Part shown: positions 1 through 5,828 of the stretch, one piece after another
Numbering within the stretch: the first letter of the stretch is position 1
Layout: each line of letters opens with the position of its first letter
Assembly: GCA_031278255.1 (NCBI GenBank)
Contig: JAITKU010000128.1
Coordinates: 1-13,211 of the forward strand
Source of the DNA: Eubacteriales Family XIII. Incertae Sedis bacterium
GTDB lineage: Bacteria; Bacillota; Clostridia; Peptostreptococcales; Anaerovoracaceae
Length of the DNA stretch: 13,211 bases
Direction of reading: 5' to 3'
Made by a program: the position numbers and the translations under genes
The notes under the pieces: generated by a model
Told to the model about the DNA's origin: nothing
Databases searched by the model: none
Seen by the model: only the letters and a program-made list of their open reading frames with translations

Positions 1-208
1 CAAAATTGAAGCGCCAAAGGCGCACTTCAATTGTTGAACGGATGTTTTGAGGGGACAAGGGCTTCGCCCGCCGCCCCTCAAAACATAGGCGTCAGTGGGG
101 GATTGCACCCGCCACTGACAGCTTGGAAAGTTGAAACCCGCCGCCTGTAGAGGCGGGAGACTGACGCCGTCGTTCAACAATTTGAGTGCTTCCCGCGCTT
201 CAAAATTG
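1..208. repeat. Palindromic MITE-like intergenic element
   Basis: No gene is visible in 1-310. Positions 29-40 and 171-182 are a perfect 12-bp inverted repeat. Inside it sit three hairpins: 42-54 with 74-86 (13 bp, perfect, with a GGGC-TTC-GCCC hairpin at 59-69 in its loop), 91-98 with 112-119 (8 bp), and 141-146 with 151-156 (6 bp, GTAG loop). An alternative pairing joins 88-96 with 160-168 (9 bp). The two outer ends, 1-40 and 171-208, are imperfect inverted copies of each other; 1-13 matches the reverse complement of 196-208 at 11 of 13 positions. This fits either a miniature inverted-repeat element or a multibranched structured RNA. No transposase is present. The left boundary may lie outside the window. 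Confidence 0.6.
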
Positions 209-246
209 CCTGTTTTACGCGGCTTTAGCCGCAGTGTAAAACAGGC
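208..246. repeat. Long hairpin upstream of miaB
   Basis: Positions 208-218 and 236-246 pair perfectly over 11 bp. An inner 5-bp stem, 219-223 with 228-232, closes a 4-nt loop; a 3-nt bulge (233-235) separates the two stems. No T-run follows on either strand, so it does not look like a Rho-independent terminator. It abuts the palindromic block at 1-208 and lies about 90 bp before the miaB start. It could be part of the same repeat family, or a leader structure of the miaB transcript. Confidence 0.6.
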
Positions 247-337
247 CGGCGAAGTGAGCCTCGGGCGAACGGAGGAATGAGGCGAAGCCGAATGTTGGAC
301 GGAGCCGAATTTGAAACAGAACGAACGACGAGGCCGC

Positions 338-1816
338 ATGACGAACCCGATGAGTCCATGGACAGAATATCTGCGCGAATACCGCGAGACGCACGGGCGT
401 CCGCCCGCTTATCTGACGGAGACGATGGGCTGCCAGATGAACGAGCGGGATTCCGAAACCATTGCCGGCCTACTCTGCGATATGGGTTGCGTGCCAGCCG
501 CGTCGCGCGCGGAGGCCGCGATCCTCGTCATCAACACCTGCAGCGTACGGGAAAACGCAGACAATCGTTTCTTCGGCACACTCGGGCAGATAAAAAAAAT
601 CAAGGAGGCGCGACCGGAAACCGTGACGGCGGTATGCGGCTGCATGATGCAGCAACAGCATATCGTAGACAGGGTCAAAGAAAAATATCCCTGGGTCGAT
701 ATCATCTTCGGCACGCACAACATCCATGAATTTCCGGAACTCCTGCGGAGCGCGGTTCTCGAAAGGGCCAAGGCCGTTTTGATCCGCGACGATGGCGGCG
801 ATATCGTTGAAGGTCTGCCGTTCAGGCGGGAATTCCCGTTCAAGGCCTATGTGAACGTCATGTACGGTTGCGACAATTGTTGCACCTACTGTATCGTTCC
901 GTATACGCGCGGGCGCGAGCGCAGCAGGCGGCCCGCGGCGATCGAGCGCGAGGTCCGCGATCTGGCGGCGGACGGCGTAAAAGAGATTACCCTGCTCGGA
1001 CAGAACGTGAATTCTTACCGCGGACGCGACGACGATATCCGAAACGACGGCGGGGAGAACGACACGCTTGACTTTCCGGGACTGATCGAGCGGGTAGGCG
1101 CGATCGACGGCATTGAACGCATCCGTTTCATGACCTCACATCCCAAGGACCTCTCGCAACGCCTCATCGACGCGTACAAAAGCTGCGACAAGCTGTGCGG
1201 GACGATTCACCTGCCCGTGCAATCGGGCAGTTCACGCGTACTCGCGCGCATGAACAGGCGTTACACAAAAGAGGATTATCTGGAACGCATAGCCGGCTTG
1301 CGCGCGGTTTTCCCCGATATCGCGATCACGACCGATTTCATCGTGGGGTTTCCGGGCGAGACAGAAGCGGATTTCGAGGAAACGATGGACCTCATAGAGC
1401 GGGTTCGCTTCGATTCAGCCTTTACCTTCCTGTATTCGCGGCGAAAAGGCACGCCCGCCGCCTCCTACGCGGATGCGGTCCCCGAGGCGGACAAGCACAG
1501 GCGCTTCAACCGCATGGTCGAACGCCTGAATGCGATCACGGCGGAGAAGAATCGCGCCTACCTCGGCAGAACGGAGATCGTGCTGGCGGAGGGTCCGAGC
1601 AAGACCGATCCGTCCATGTTGACGGGCCGTACGGATTCAGGCAAGGTCGTGAATTTCCGCGCGCCGGCGGAACTCGCGGGCCGTATGCTTCCCGTGCGCG
1701 TCACGGGCGTCCGCACTTTCAGCCTGTACGGGGAATTGTTGCCTGAATGCCGGAACGCGCCCGAAAACATCCCGCTTTCGCGCAGTTTGGCGGGCATTTT
1801 AAGCGACTTTGAGTAA
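338..1816 (+). CDS. miaB: tRNA-2-methylthio-N6-dimethylallyladenosine synthase MiaB
   Basis: Radical-SAM methylthiotransferase that converts i6A37 to ms2i6A37 in tRNAs reading UNN codons; cytoplasmic. The 492-residue protein has the N-terminal MTTase domain with three cluster-binding cysteines in ETMGCQMN (Cys32), NTCSVREN (Cys68) and VCGCM (Cys102). The radical-SAM CxxxCxxC motif follows at Cys178/182/185 (GCDNCCTYC), then LLGQNVNSY and LPVQSGSSRVL typical of MiaB, and a C-terminal TRAM domain (about 405-470). MiaB rather than MtaB or RimO is favoured by the TYCIVPYTRGRERSR context and GQNVNSY. The start is uncertain: ATG at 338 has GAGG four bases upstream, while an in-frame TTG at 311 has GGAG at six bases and would add nine residues. 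The gene stands alone, converges on fic, and has no visible mutS/mutL neighbour. The last ~25 residues extend past TRAM and are not recognisable. Confidence 0.95.
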   Translation: MTNPMSPWTEYLREYRETHGRPPAYLTETMGCQMNERDSETIAGLLCDMGCVPAASRAEAAILVINTCSVRENADNRFFGTLGQIKKIKEARPETVTAVCGCMMQQQHIVDRVKEKYPWVDIIFGTHNIHEFPELLRSAVLERAKAVLIRDDGGDIVEGLPFRREFPFKAYVNVMYGCDNCCTYCIVPYTRGRERSRRPAAIEREVRDLAADGVKEITLLGQNVNSYRGRDDDIRNDGGENDTLDFPGLIERVGAIDGIERIRFMTSHPKDLSQRLIDAYKSCDKLCGTIHLPVQSGSSRVLARMNRRYTKEDYLERIAGLRAVFPDIAITTDFIVGFPGETEADFEETMDLIERVRFDSAFTFLYSRRKGTPAASYADAVPEADKHRRFNRMVERLNAITAEKNRAYLGRTEIVLAEGPSKTDPSMLTGRTDSGKVVNFRAPAELAGRMLPVRVTGVRTFSLYGELLPECRNAPENIPLSRSLAGILSDFE

Positions 1817-1954
1817 TACCTTGCTTTTTCAGTATACGAAAGGAAAGCACATCATGAAAACAGTGGTGCAGTATTGATGTACAGGAGAATATTGTTACGG
1901 GGAGAAGGGCTGCGGGCGGCGGATTTCTCCGCCTCTTCAATCCTAAGCTTTCTT

Positions 1955-1984
1955 GCTCAGAATCCGAAATCGAGCAGGAAGCGG
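1955..1984. repeat. 30-bp direct repeat, copy 1 (fic-distal)
   Basis: Perfectly identical over 30 bases, and in the same orientation, to 3297-3326, which is the 3' end of the esterase gene. Read on the minus strand it covers the last nine codons and the stop plus two bases (the stop codon itself is at 1957-1959). Identity ends two bases past the stop on one side and falls to roughly half beyond 1984 on the other. The two copies bracket fic with a 1342-bp period. Confidence 0.85.
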
Positions 1985-2004
1985 CGCAACAACTCCGGCC
2001 GGCG
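1957..2004 (-). pseudogene. Remnant of an esterase C-terminus
   Basis: Minus-strand reading gives RPELLRRFLLDFGF and then a TGA stop. The intact esterase at 3299-4090 ends WPKLLNRFLLDFGF. Nine final residues and the stop are identical at the DNA level; the preceding codons are similar but not identical. Further upstream in this frame the sequence stops resembling the esterase and meets an in-frame TAA at 2038-2040, so no complete gene exists. The fragment lies just downstream of fic on the same strand. It is either the displaced original 3' end of the esterase after insertion of the fic segment, or what is left of a second esterase copy. The homology is visible; the history is inferred. Confidence 0.6.
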
Positions 2005-2062
2005 TTTTCGGGACGTGAAGATCAGCGGATGGATATTTTATCCGCTGTTTATCCGGCCGGCT

Positions 2063-3193
2063 TCACTTTTCAAGGGCCGCTTTCCCCTTGTCCGTCAGCC
2101 TGTATTTTTGCAGTTTACTGCTCGGTTTGTCCGGCACGGTCATTTCGATATATCCGTTCGCCAGAAGCGGCTCGACGTTGCGCTTGAACGCTCGATAATC
2201 CTTGTTCAATCCGATTGCGGCAAATATTTCATTGCGAGACAGGCTTTTCGCTTCAAGGGCTTTCAAGACCGCCGACATCGTTTCGGGAAGTTGCTCAACC
2301 ATGTGCTTATCTATGTGCTTATCCCTGTGCTTATCTATGTGCTTATCCCTGTGCTTATCCGTGTGCTTATCTATGTGCTTATCCGTGTGCTTATCTATGT
2401 GCTTATCCGTGTGCTTATCTTTATGCTCTGCTTGGTGCTTTTCCTGTGCCATGACGGTGTCAAGAATCGCGGACAGCGTGAACTCGATGAATACGCCGCT
2501 GTCGTTTGCTTTCCGCGCCTCCTCAATCGCCTGATAATACTGCGGTCTGCTTTCGTACAGGACCGATTCCATCGGCACCCACGCAAAGAGCGCGTTCCAT
2601 TTGGCGAGCGTGAGCGTTTGCCACAGCCGTCCCATGCGTCCGTTGCCGTCCGCGAACGGGTGGATGATTTCGATTTCATAATGCAGTACCGCGCTTTTGA
2701 GTACCGGGTGCAATTCCGTTTCTTTCGCCCATCCGAACAGTTCTTCCGTCAGTTTCGGTACAAACTGCGGACGCGCGCCGATATGAAGAGCCTTGCCGCC
2801 GTCAAACACGCCCACATCGCCGCTGCGGAATTTGCCCGCCTCTTCGATGAGGCCGCCCATCATCAGTTTGTGCGCTTCCAAAAAATCTCCTACGGCATAC
2901 CGGTCGAACGTCATAATCTTGTCATAGGCTTCGTAGGCGTTCTTTACCTCTTTGATTTCCGTCTGCTTTCCGGCGACCGGTTTGCCCGCAATCACGGCGG
3001 TCACTTCATCGAGAGAGAGCGTGTTTCCCTCAATGGCCAGCGACGAATAAATCGTCCGTACACGGTTCTCCCGATGTAGTTTTATATCGCGCCCCCACCC
3101 CGTGCCGAGTTCGAGCCTCGTCACGGTTTCAACGATTTTCGCCAAATAATCGGCGGCTTTCATCGTTATGGTGTACGGTGGTTTTTGAAACAC
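2063..3193 (-). CDS. Fic-domain protein with self-inhibitory motif and DKHx repeats
   Basis: Fic proteins usually transfer AMP from ATP to a hydroxyl side chain of a target protein. The 376-residue product opens MFQKPPYTIT, the usual start of Fic proteins with a C-terminal winged helix. An (S/T)xxxE(G/N) inhibitory motif is at about 51-57 (SLAIEGN), so the protein should be self-restrained (class II). The catalytic loop HPFADGNGRMGR at 178-189 matches HxFx(D/E)GNGRxxR completely. Residues 259-298 are ten DKHx tetrapeptides; 300-376 looks like a winged-helix tail (SRNEIFAAIGL, then YRLTDKGKAALE). The GTG start at 3193 has GAGGA about seven bases upstream; an ATG at 3223 has no ribosome binding site. 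It lies 105 bp after the esterase on the same strand. The target is unknown; no separate antitoxin gene is seen. The 30-bp repeats around it suggest it was acquired. Confidence 0.9.
   Translation of the reverse strand: MFQKPPYTITMKAADYLAKIVETVTRLELGTGWGRDIKLHRENRVRTIYSSLAIEGNTLSLDEVTAVIAGKPVAGKQTEIKEVKNAYEAYDKIMTFDRYAVGDFLEAHKLMMGGLIEEAGKFRSGDVGVFDGGKALHIGARPQFVPKLTEELFGWAKETELHPVLKSAVLHYEIEIIHPFADGNGRMGRLWQTLTLAKWNALFAWVPMESVLYESRPQYYQAIEEARKANDSGVFIEFTLSAILDTVMAQEKHQAEHKDKHTDKHIDKHTDKHIDKHTDKHRDKHIDKHRDKHIDKHMVEQLPETMSAVLKALEAKSLSRNEIFAAIGLNKDYRAFKRNVEPLLANGYIEMTVPDKPSSKLQKYRLTDKGKAALEK
2300..2419 (-). repeat. Ten 12-bp tandem repeats encoding DKHx
   Basis: The plus strand shows GTGCTTATC ten times at an exact 12-bp spacing, first at 2303 and last at 2411. 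The remaining three bases vary among TAT, CCT and CGT. In the Fic frame each unit encodes Asp-Lys-His-X, where X alternates mainly Ile with Thr or Arg and ends in Met. Because the unit is a multiple of three, gain or loss of copies would change linker length without shifting the frame. A degenerate eleventh unit may precede it (EHK). Confidence 0.97.
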
Positions 3194-3296
3194 GGCACTG
3201 TCCTCGCTATTCCTCGCGGTCATTCGTCATCGCCGGATACCGCGATGTACGCATGCCTTTTTTGTCGGGATTCTTCCCCGTCCCGCCCGCGTGTCC

Positions 3297-3326
3297 GCTC
3301 AGAATCCGAAATCGAGCAGGAAGCGG
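3297..3326. repeat. 30-bp direct repeat, copy 2 (esterase 3' end)
   Basis: Identical to 1955-1984 and in the same orientation. This copy is the functional 3' end of the esterase gene (last nine codons, stop and two bases beyond). It marks the upstream border of the segment holding fic. Confidence 0.85.
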
Positions 3327-4090
3327 TTCAGCAGTTTTGGCCAGCCCTCGGTCAGCGGGATACCCTCGGCGAGGCCCAGGGCGTGTCCGCCGTGCGGGAA
3401 GATGTGCAGACTGTAGGGGACGCCGTGTTCCGTCAGGGCCGCGGCGAAATCGATCGAGCTTTGCACGGGGACGCGATCGTCGGCGGCGGTGTGCCACAGG
3501 AAAGCGGGCGGCGTCTTTGCGCTCACGTTCGCGATGGGGTCCATGTCGCGCAGCGTTTCTTTCGTCCGGTCGCTCCCTCCCGACAGCTTCCTTATGAAAT
3601 CCTCCGAAATATGCGCGAGGCTGTTCACGCCGTAGCAGGAGGCAAAGAGATCGGGACGGGACGAAACCCGTTCCGTCGCATCCGCGGCCTTGGGATCGCC
3701 CTCATCCGCGCGCGTGGCCGCGAGCGCGGCGAGATGTCCGCCTGCGGAGAAGCCCAGTATCCCGATATGCCCGGGATCGATCCCCCATTCCGCGGCCCTG
3801 TGGCGCACGAGGCGCACGGCGCGCTGCGCGTCGAGCAGCATGACGGGATGCCGGTAGGGGAGCAAACGGTAGCTGAGGACGAAAGCGTTGACGCCGCAGC
3901 GGTTGATCCAAACGGCGGCGGGGTCCGCTTCCCGTTCGGCGTGTATCGCGTAGCCGCCGCCCGCGCAGACGATCACCGCGCCGCGTCCCTTTTCTCCCGT
4001 GAGAAAGGGCTTGAGCGCGGGAGGCGCCTGTCCGATTGCGGGATCGAACAGGGGCGCGCCGTCCTCCCAGAGCAGGATTTCCTTTGACAT
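3299..4090 (-). CDS. Alpha/beta-hydrolase esterase (BD-FAE / acetyl-xylan esterase-like)
   Basis: A 263-residue hydrolase of the fold shared by BD-FAE, esterase/lipase and acetyl-xylan esterases; it likely cleaves a small acyl or sugar ester. Visible features are an oxyanion-type loop CAGGGYAIHAERE (42-54), the nucleophile elbow GFSAGGH with Ser115, an acid at Asp204 (TAADDRVPV) and a base at His236 (PHGGHALGL), so the triad is complete. There is no signal peptide, so it acts inside the cell. The ATG at 4090 follows AGGAGA at good spacing; an upstream reading frame overlapping gpsA has no support. It starts 20 bp after the gpsA stop, so it is probably the tail of the housekeeping operon, an odd partner for it. 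Its last nine codons are duplicated at 1955-1984. Substrate unknown. Confidence 0.85.
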   Translation of the reverse strand: MSKEILLWEDGAPLFDPAIGQAPPALKPFLTGEKGRGAVIVCAGGGYAIHAEREADPAAVWINRCGVNAFVLSYRLLPYRHPVMLLDAQRAVRLVRHRAAEWGIDPGHIGILGFSAGGHLAALAATRADEGDPKAADATERVSSRPDLFASCYGVNSLAHISEDFIRKLSGGSDRTKETLRDMDPIANVSAKTPPAFLWHTAADDRVPVQSSIDFAAALTEHGVPYSLHIFPHGGHALGLAEGIPLTEGWPKLLNRFLLDFGF

Positions 4091-4110
4091 AATGTATTCT
4101 CCTCGTAATA

Positions 4111-5121
4111 TCAGCGCAGCAGGTCCTCCGTCTCGTGCCGTTTCTGCCGCGTCATAAGCGTAAACGCCGCGTCTTTCGTGTCCGCGCGGCCCGTGATAAT
4201 CTTGTATATCTGCTCTGTGATCGGCATCTCCACACGCTCCCTGCGCGCGAGCCGCCACGCCGCTTCCGCCGTGTGTATTCCCTCGACGACCATACCGACG
4301 CGGCGCACGGCCTCCCGGGGTTCTGTGCCCTCGCCTATCATGATACCGCAACGACGGTTTCTGCTGTGCATACTCGTGCAGGTGACGATCAGATCGCCTA
4401 TCCCCGTGAGTCCGAAAAAGGTTTCGCGACGGCCGCCGAGCTTTTCACCCAGGCGGGCGATCTCGATGATGCCTCTCGTCATCATCGCGGCTTTCGCGTT
4501 GTCGCCGAAGCCCAAACCGTCGGATATGCCCGCGCCGAGCGCAATGATGTTCTTCAGAGCGCCGCCGAGTTCCACGCCGATCACATCGTCGTTCGTGTAG
4601 ACGCGAAAAAGGCCGGTCATGAATATATCCTGCACGTAGCCGGCCAAGTCCGGATCGGCGGAGGCCGCCACCACCGTGGTGGGCATACCGCGCCCCACCT
4701 CTTCCGCGTGCGAGGGTCCGGAGATCGTTGCGAATTTCCTTTCGGGGAACAACTCCGCCGCTATCTGCGAGACGGTTTTCAGCGTCTTTTGCTCTATGCC
4801 CTTGGCCACGTTGATCATGGGCGTTTCGCCGCCTATATGCGGACCCGCCTGCAAAAGCGCGCTTCTGAAATGCTGTGCGGGCACGGCAAACAGCACGGCG
4901 TCCGCGCCGTAGATCGTTTCTTGCAGACCGAACGACACGCCGATCCCGTCGTGCAGGGCAACGTCCGGCAGATAGCGCTTGTTTTCGCGTGCGCGATCGA
5001 GTTCATGCAGCAGGGCCTCGTCGATATCCCAGATCGAAATCGTATGCCCCTTGCCTGCCAGATTGACGGCAAGCGCCGTGCCCCAACTGCCGGCGCCTAT
5101 GATTGCGATTTTTTGCTTCAT
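4111..5121 (-). CDS. gpsA: Glycerol-3-phosphate dehydrogenase [NAD(P)+]
   Basis: Reduces dihydroxyacetone phosphate to sn-glycerol-3-phosphate, the backbone and acyl acceptor for phospholipid synthesis; cytoplasmic. The 336-residue protein begins MKQKIAIIGAGSWGTALA with the Rossmann GxGxxG at 9-14. It continues with VAKGIE (Lys107), SGPSHAEEV (134-142), the catalytic Lys190 in GALKNIIALG, and GLTGIGDLIVTC followed by SRNRR (253-257), all standard for GpsA. Length is normal. The start at 5121 is favoured by AAAGGA six bases upstream; an ATG five codons earlier (5136) lies next to AAAGG with too little space. It is 62 bp after plsY, whose substrate it makes, so the order plsY-gpsA joins two consecutive pathway steps. 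Confidence 0.97.
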   Translation of the reverse strand: MKQKIAIIGAGSWGTALAVNLAGKGHTISIWDIDEALLHELDRARENKRYLPDVALHDGIGVSFGLQETIYGADAVLFAVPAQHFRSALLQAGPHIGGETPMINVAKGIEQKTLKTVSQIAAELFPERKFATISGPSHAEEVGRGMPTTVVAASADPDLAGYVQDIFMTGLFRVYTNDDVIGVELGGALKNIIALGAGISDGLGFGDNAKAAMMTRGIIEIARLGEKLGGRRETFFGLTGIGDLIVTCTSMHSRNRRCGIMIGEGTEPREAVRRVGMVVEGIHTAEAAWRLARRERVEMPITEQIYKIITGRADTKDAAFTLMTRQKRHETEDLLR

Positions 5122-5183
5122 CCTCTGTCCTTTCATACCTTTCTTGTTTGGTATTTATTTGATCGGGCGCCGCGCGTCTCGCT

Positions 5184-5828
5184 TCACGCCTTATCCTTTC
5201 CAAAGCGCAGCTTTGGTTCTTCTCCCCTGCAGATTCTTCCGATGTTTTGGCGGTGTTTGATCCAGATGATCACCGCCATCAGGAGCGACGGCGCGAAATA
5301 AACGGGATGCATGGCGTATACGAACGCGGGGAAAGCGGCCGCGGCGACGAGCGCCCCCACCGAGACCCGCATACTCAAAAGGATCAAAATCAGCGCGAGG
5401 ATCAGGATCATCATGCCCATCCCCAGATCAAAGGCCAATATGACGCCGAGCGCCGTAGCGACCCCCTTTCCGCCCTTGAACTCGTAGAACAGCGGCCAGA
5501 TGTGTCCGCAGAGTACGGCTATGCCGCAGAGCATGGCGAAAGCATCCCCGGCGAAAGACTTTGCGAACGCCACGACGATGAAACCCTTGGAGATATCGAC
5601 CAGCAGCGTAATAACGGCCGCTTTTTTTCCGATTACGCGCAACACATTTGTCGTGCCCGCGTTGCCGCTGCCGCTGCTTCGGATATCCACGCCGTATATC
5701 CGCCCGAGGAGGATGGCGGGGGATATCGTTCCGATGAAATACGAAAGCAGCACGCAGGCGGTCAGCAGCATGGAATTGTGCGCGATGTGCGTAATCTCGT
5801 ATTTGAGCAGAGAGAGATTTTCAAACAT
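5184..5828 (-). CDS. plsY: Acyl-phosphate:glycerol-3-phosphate acyltransferase
   Basis: Integral membrane enzyme that moves the acyl group from acyl-phosphate (made by PlsX) to position 1 of glycerol-3-phosphate (made by GpsA), giving lysophosphatidic acid. All three PlsY motifs are present: SGSGNAGTTNVLR (52-64), GHIWPLFYEFKGGKGVAT (108-125) and KHRQNIGRICRGEEPKL (191-207). Hydrophobic stretches near 20-43, 70-92, 96-114, 125-151 and 157-190 fit the family's multi-pass topology. The 214 residues are slightly longer than usual, by an N-terminal ~18 residues before Met20; Met20 is an alternative start. The ATG at 5828 overlaps the der stop by 8 bp (ATGTTTGA) and has GGGGA five bases upstream inside der, which supports this start and suggests translational coupling. 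Confidence 0.97.
   Translation of the reverse strand: MFENLSLLKYEITHIAHNSMLLTACVLLSYFIGTISPAILLGRIYGVDIRSSGSGNAGTTNVLRVIGKKAAVITLLVDISKGFIVVAFAKSFAGDAFAMLCGIAVLCGHIWPLFYEFKGGKGVATALGVILAFDLGMGMMILILALILILLSMRVSVGALVAAAAFPAFVYAMHPVYFAPSLLMAVIIWIKHRQNIGRICRGEEPKLRFGKDKA

Larger units (their letters stand above)
1817..2062. other. Convergent spacer between miaB and fic
   Basis: This 246-bp spacer separates two genes that converge. It contains a hairpin at 1918-1933 (GGCGGA/TCCGCC, 4-nt loop) and another at 2023-2047 (8-bp stem 2023-2030 with 2040-2047). Either could help end transcription, but neither is followed by a T-run. The block TCCGGCCGGC occurs at 1995-2004 and again at 2051-2060. A good ribosome-binding-like stretch (GAAAGGAAAG) precedes an ATG at 1854, but it opens only seven codons. 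The spacer also holds the truncated esterase end described separately. Confidence 0.4.

Noticed and set aside
1854..1877. Seven-codon open frame with a good ribosome-binding-like stretch
   Set aside because: Too short to support as a gene and it has no attenuator-type codon run or downstream partner.
2300..2419. Possible CRISPR array
   Set aside because: The 12-bp unit is contiguous and in frame, with no unique spacers of 25-40 bp and no cas genes.
1874..3079. A plus-strand open frame containing repeated VLIYVLIPVLI-like hydrophobic residues
   Set aside because: The pattern is the antisense reading of the DKHx repeats in fic; the Fic frame has a full catalytic motif.
3194..3298. Terminator between the esterase and fic
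   Set aside because: A small CGGG/CCCG pairing is present, but on the transcribed strand it is followed by an A-run rather than a T-run, so it does not have terminator form.
4091..4351. N-terminal extension of the esterase into gpsA
   Set aside because: The extended frame is Arg/Gly-rich shadow sequence of gpsA; the ATG at 4090 has a good AGGAGA site and gives a normal-length hydrolase.
5135..5154. Small hairpin (ATACC/GGTAT) ahead of gpsA that could mask a ribosome binding site
   Set aside because: Only five mostly A-T pairs around a 10-base loop; too weak, and the chosen gpsA start uses a site outside the stem.
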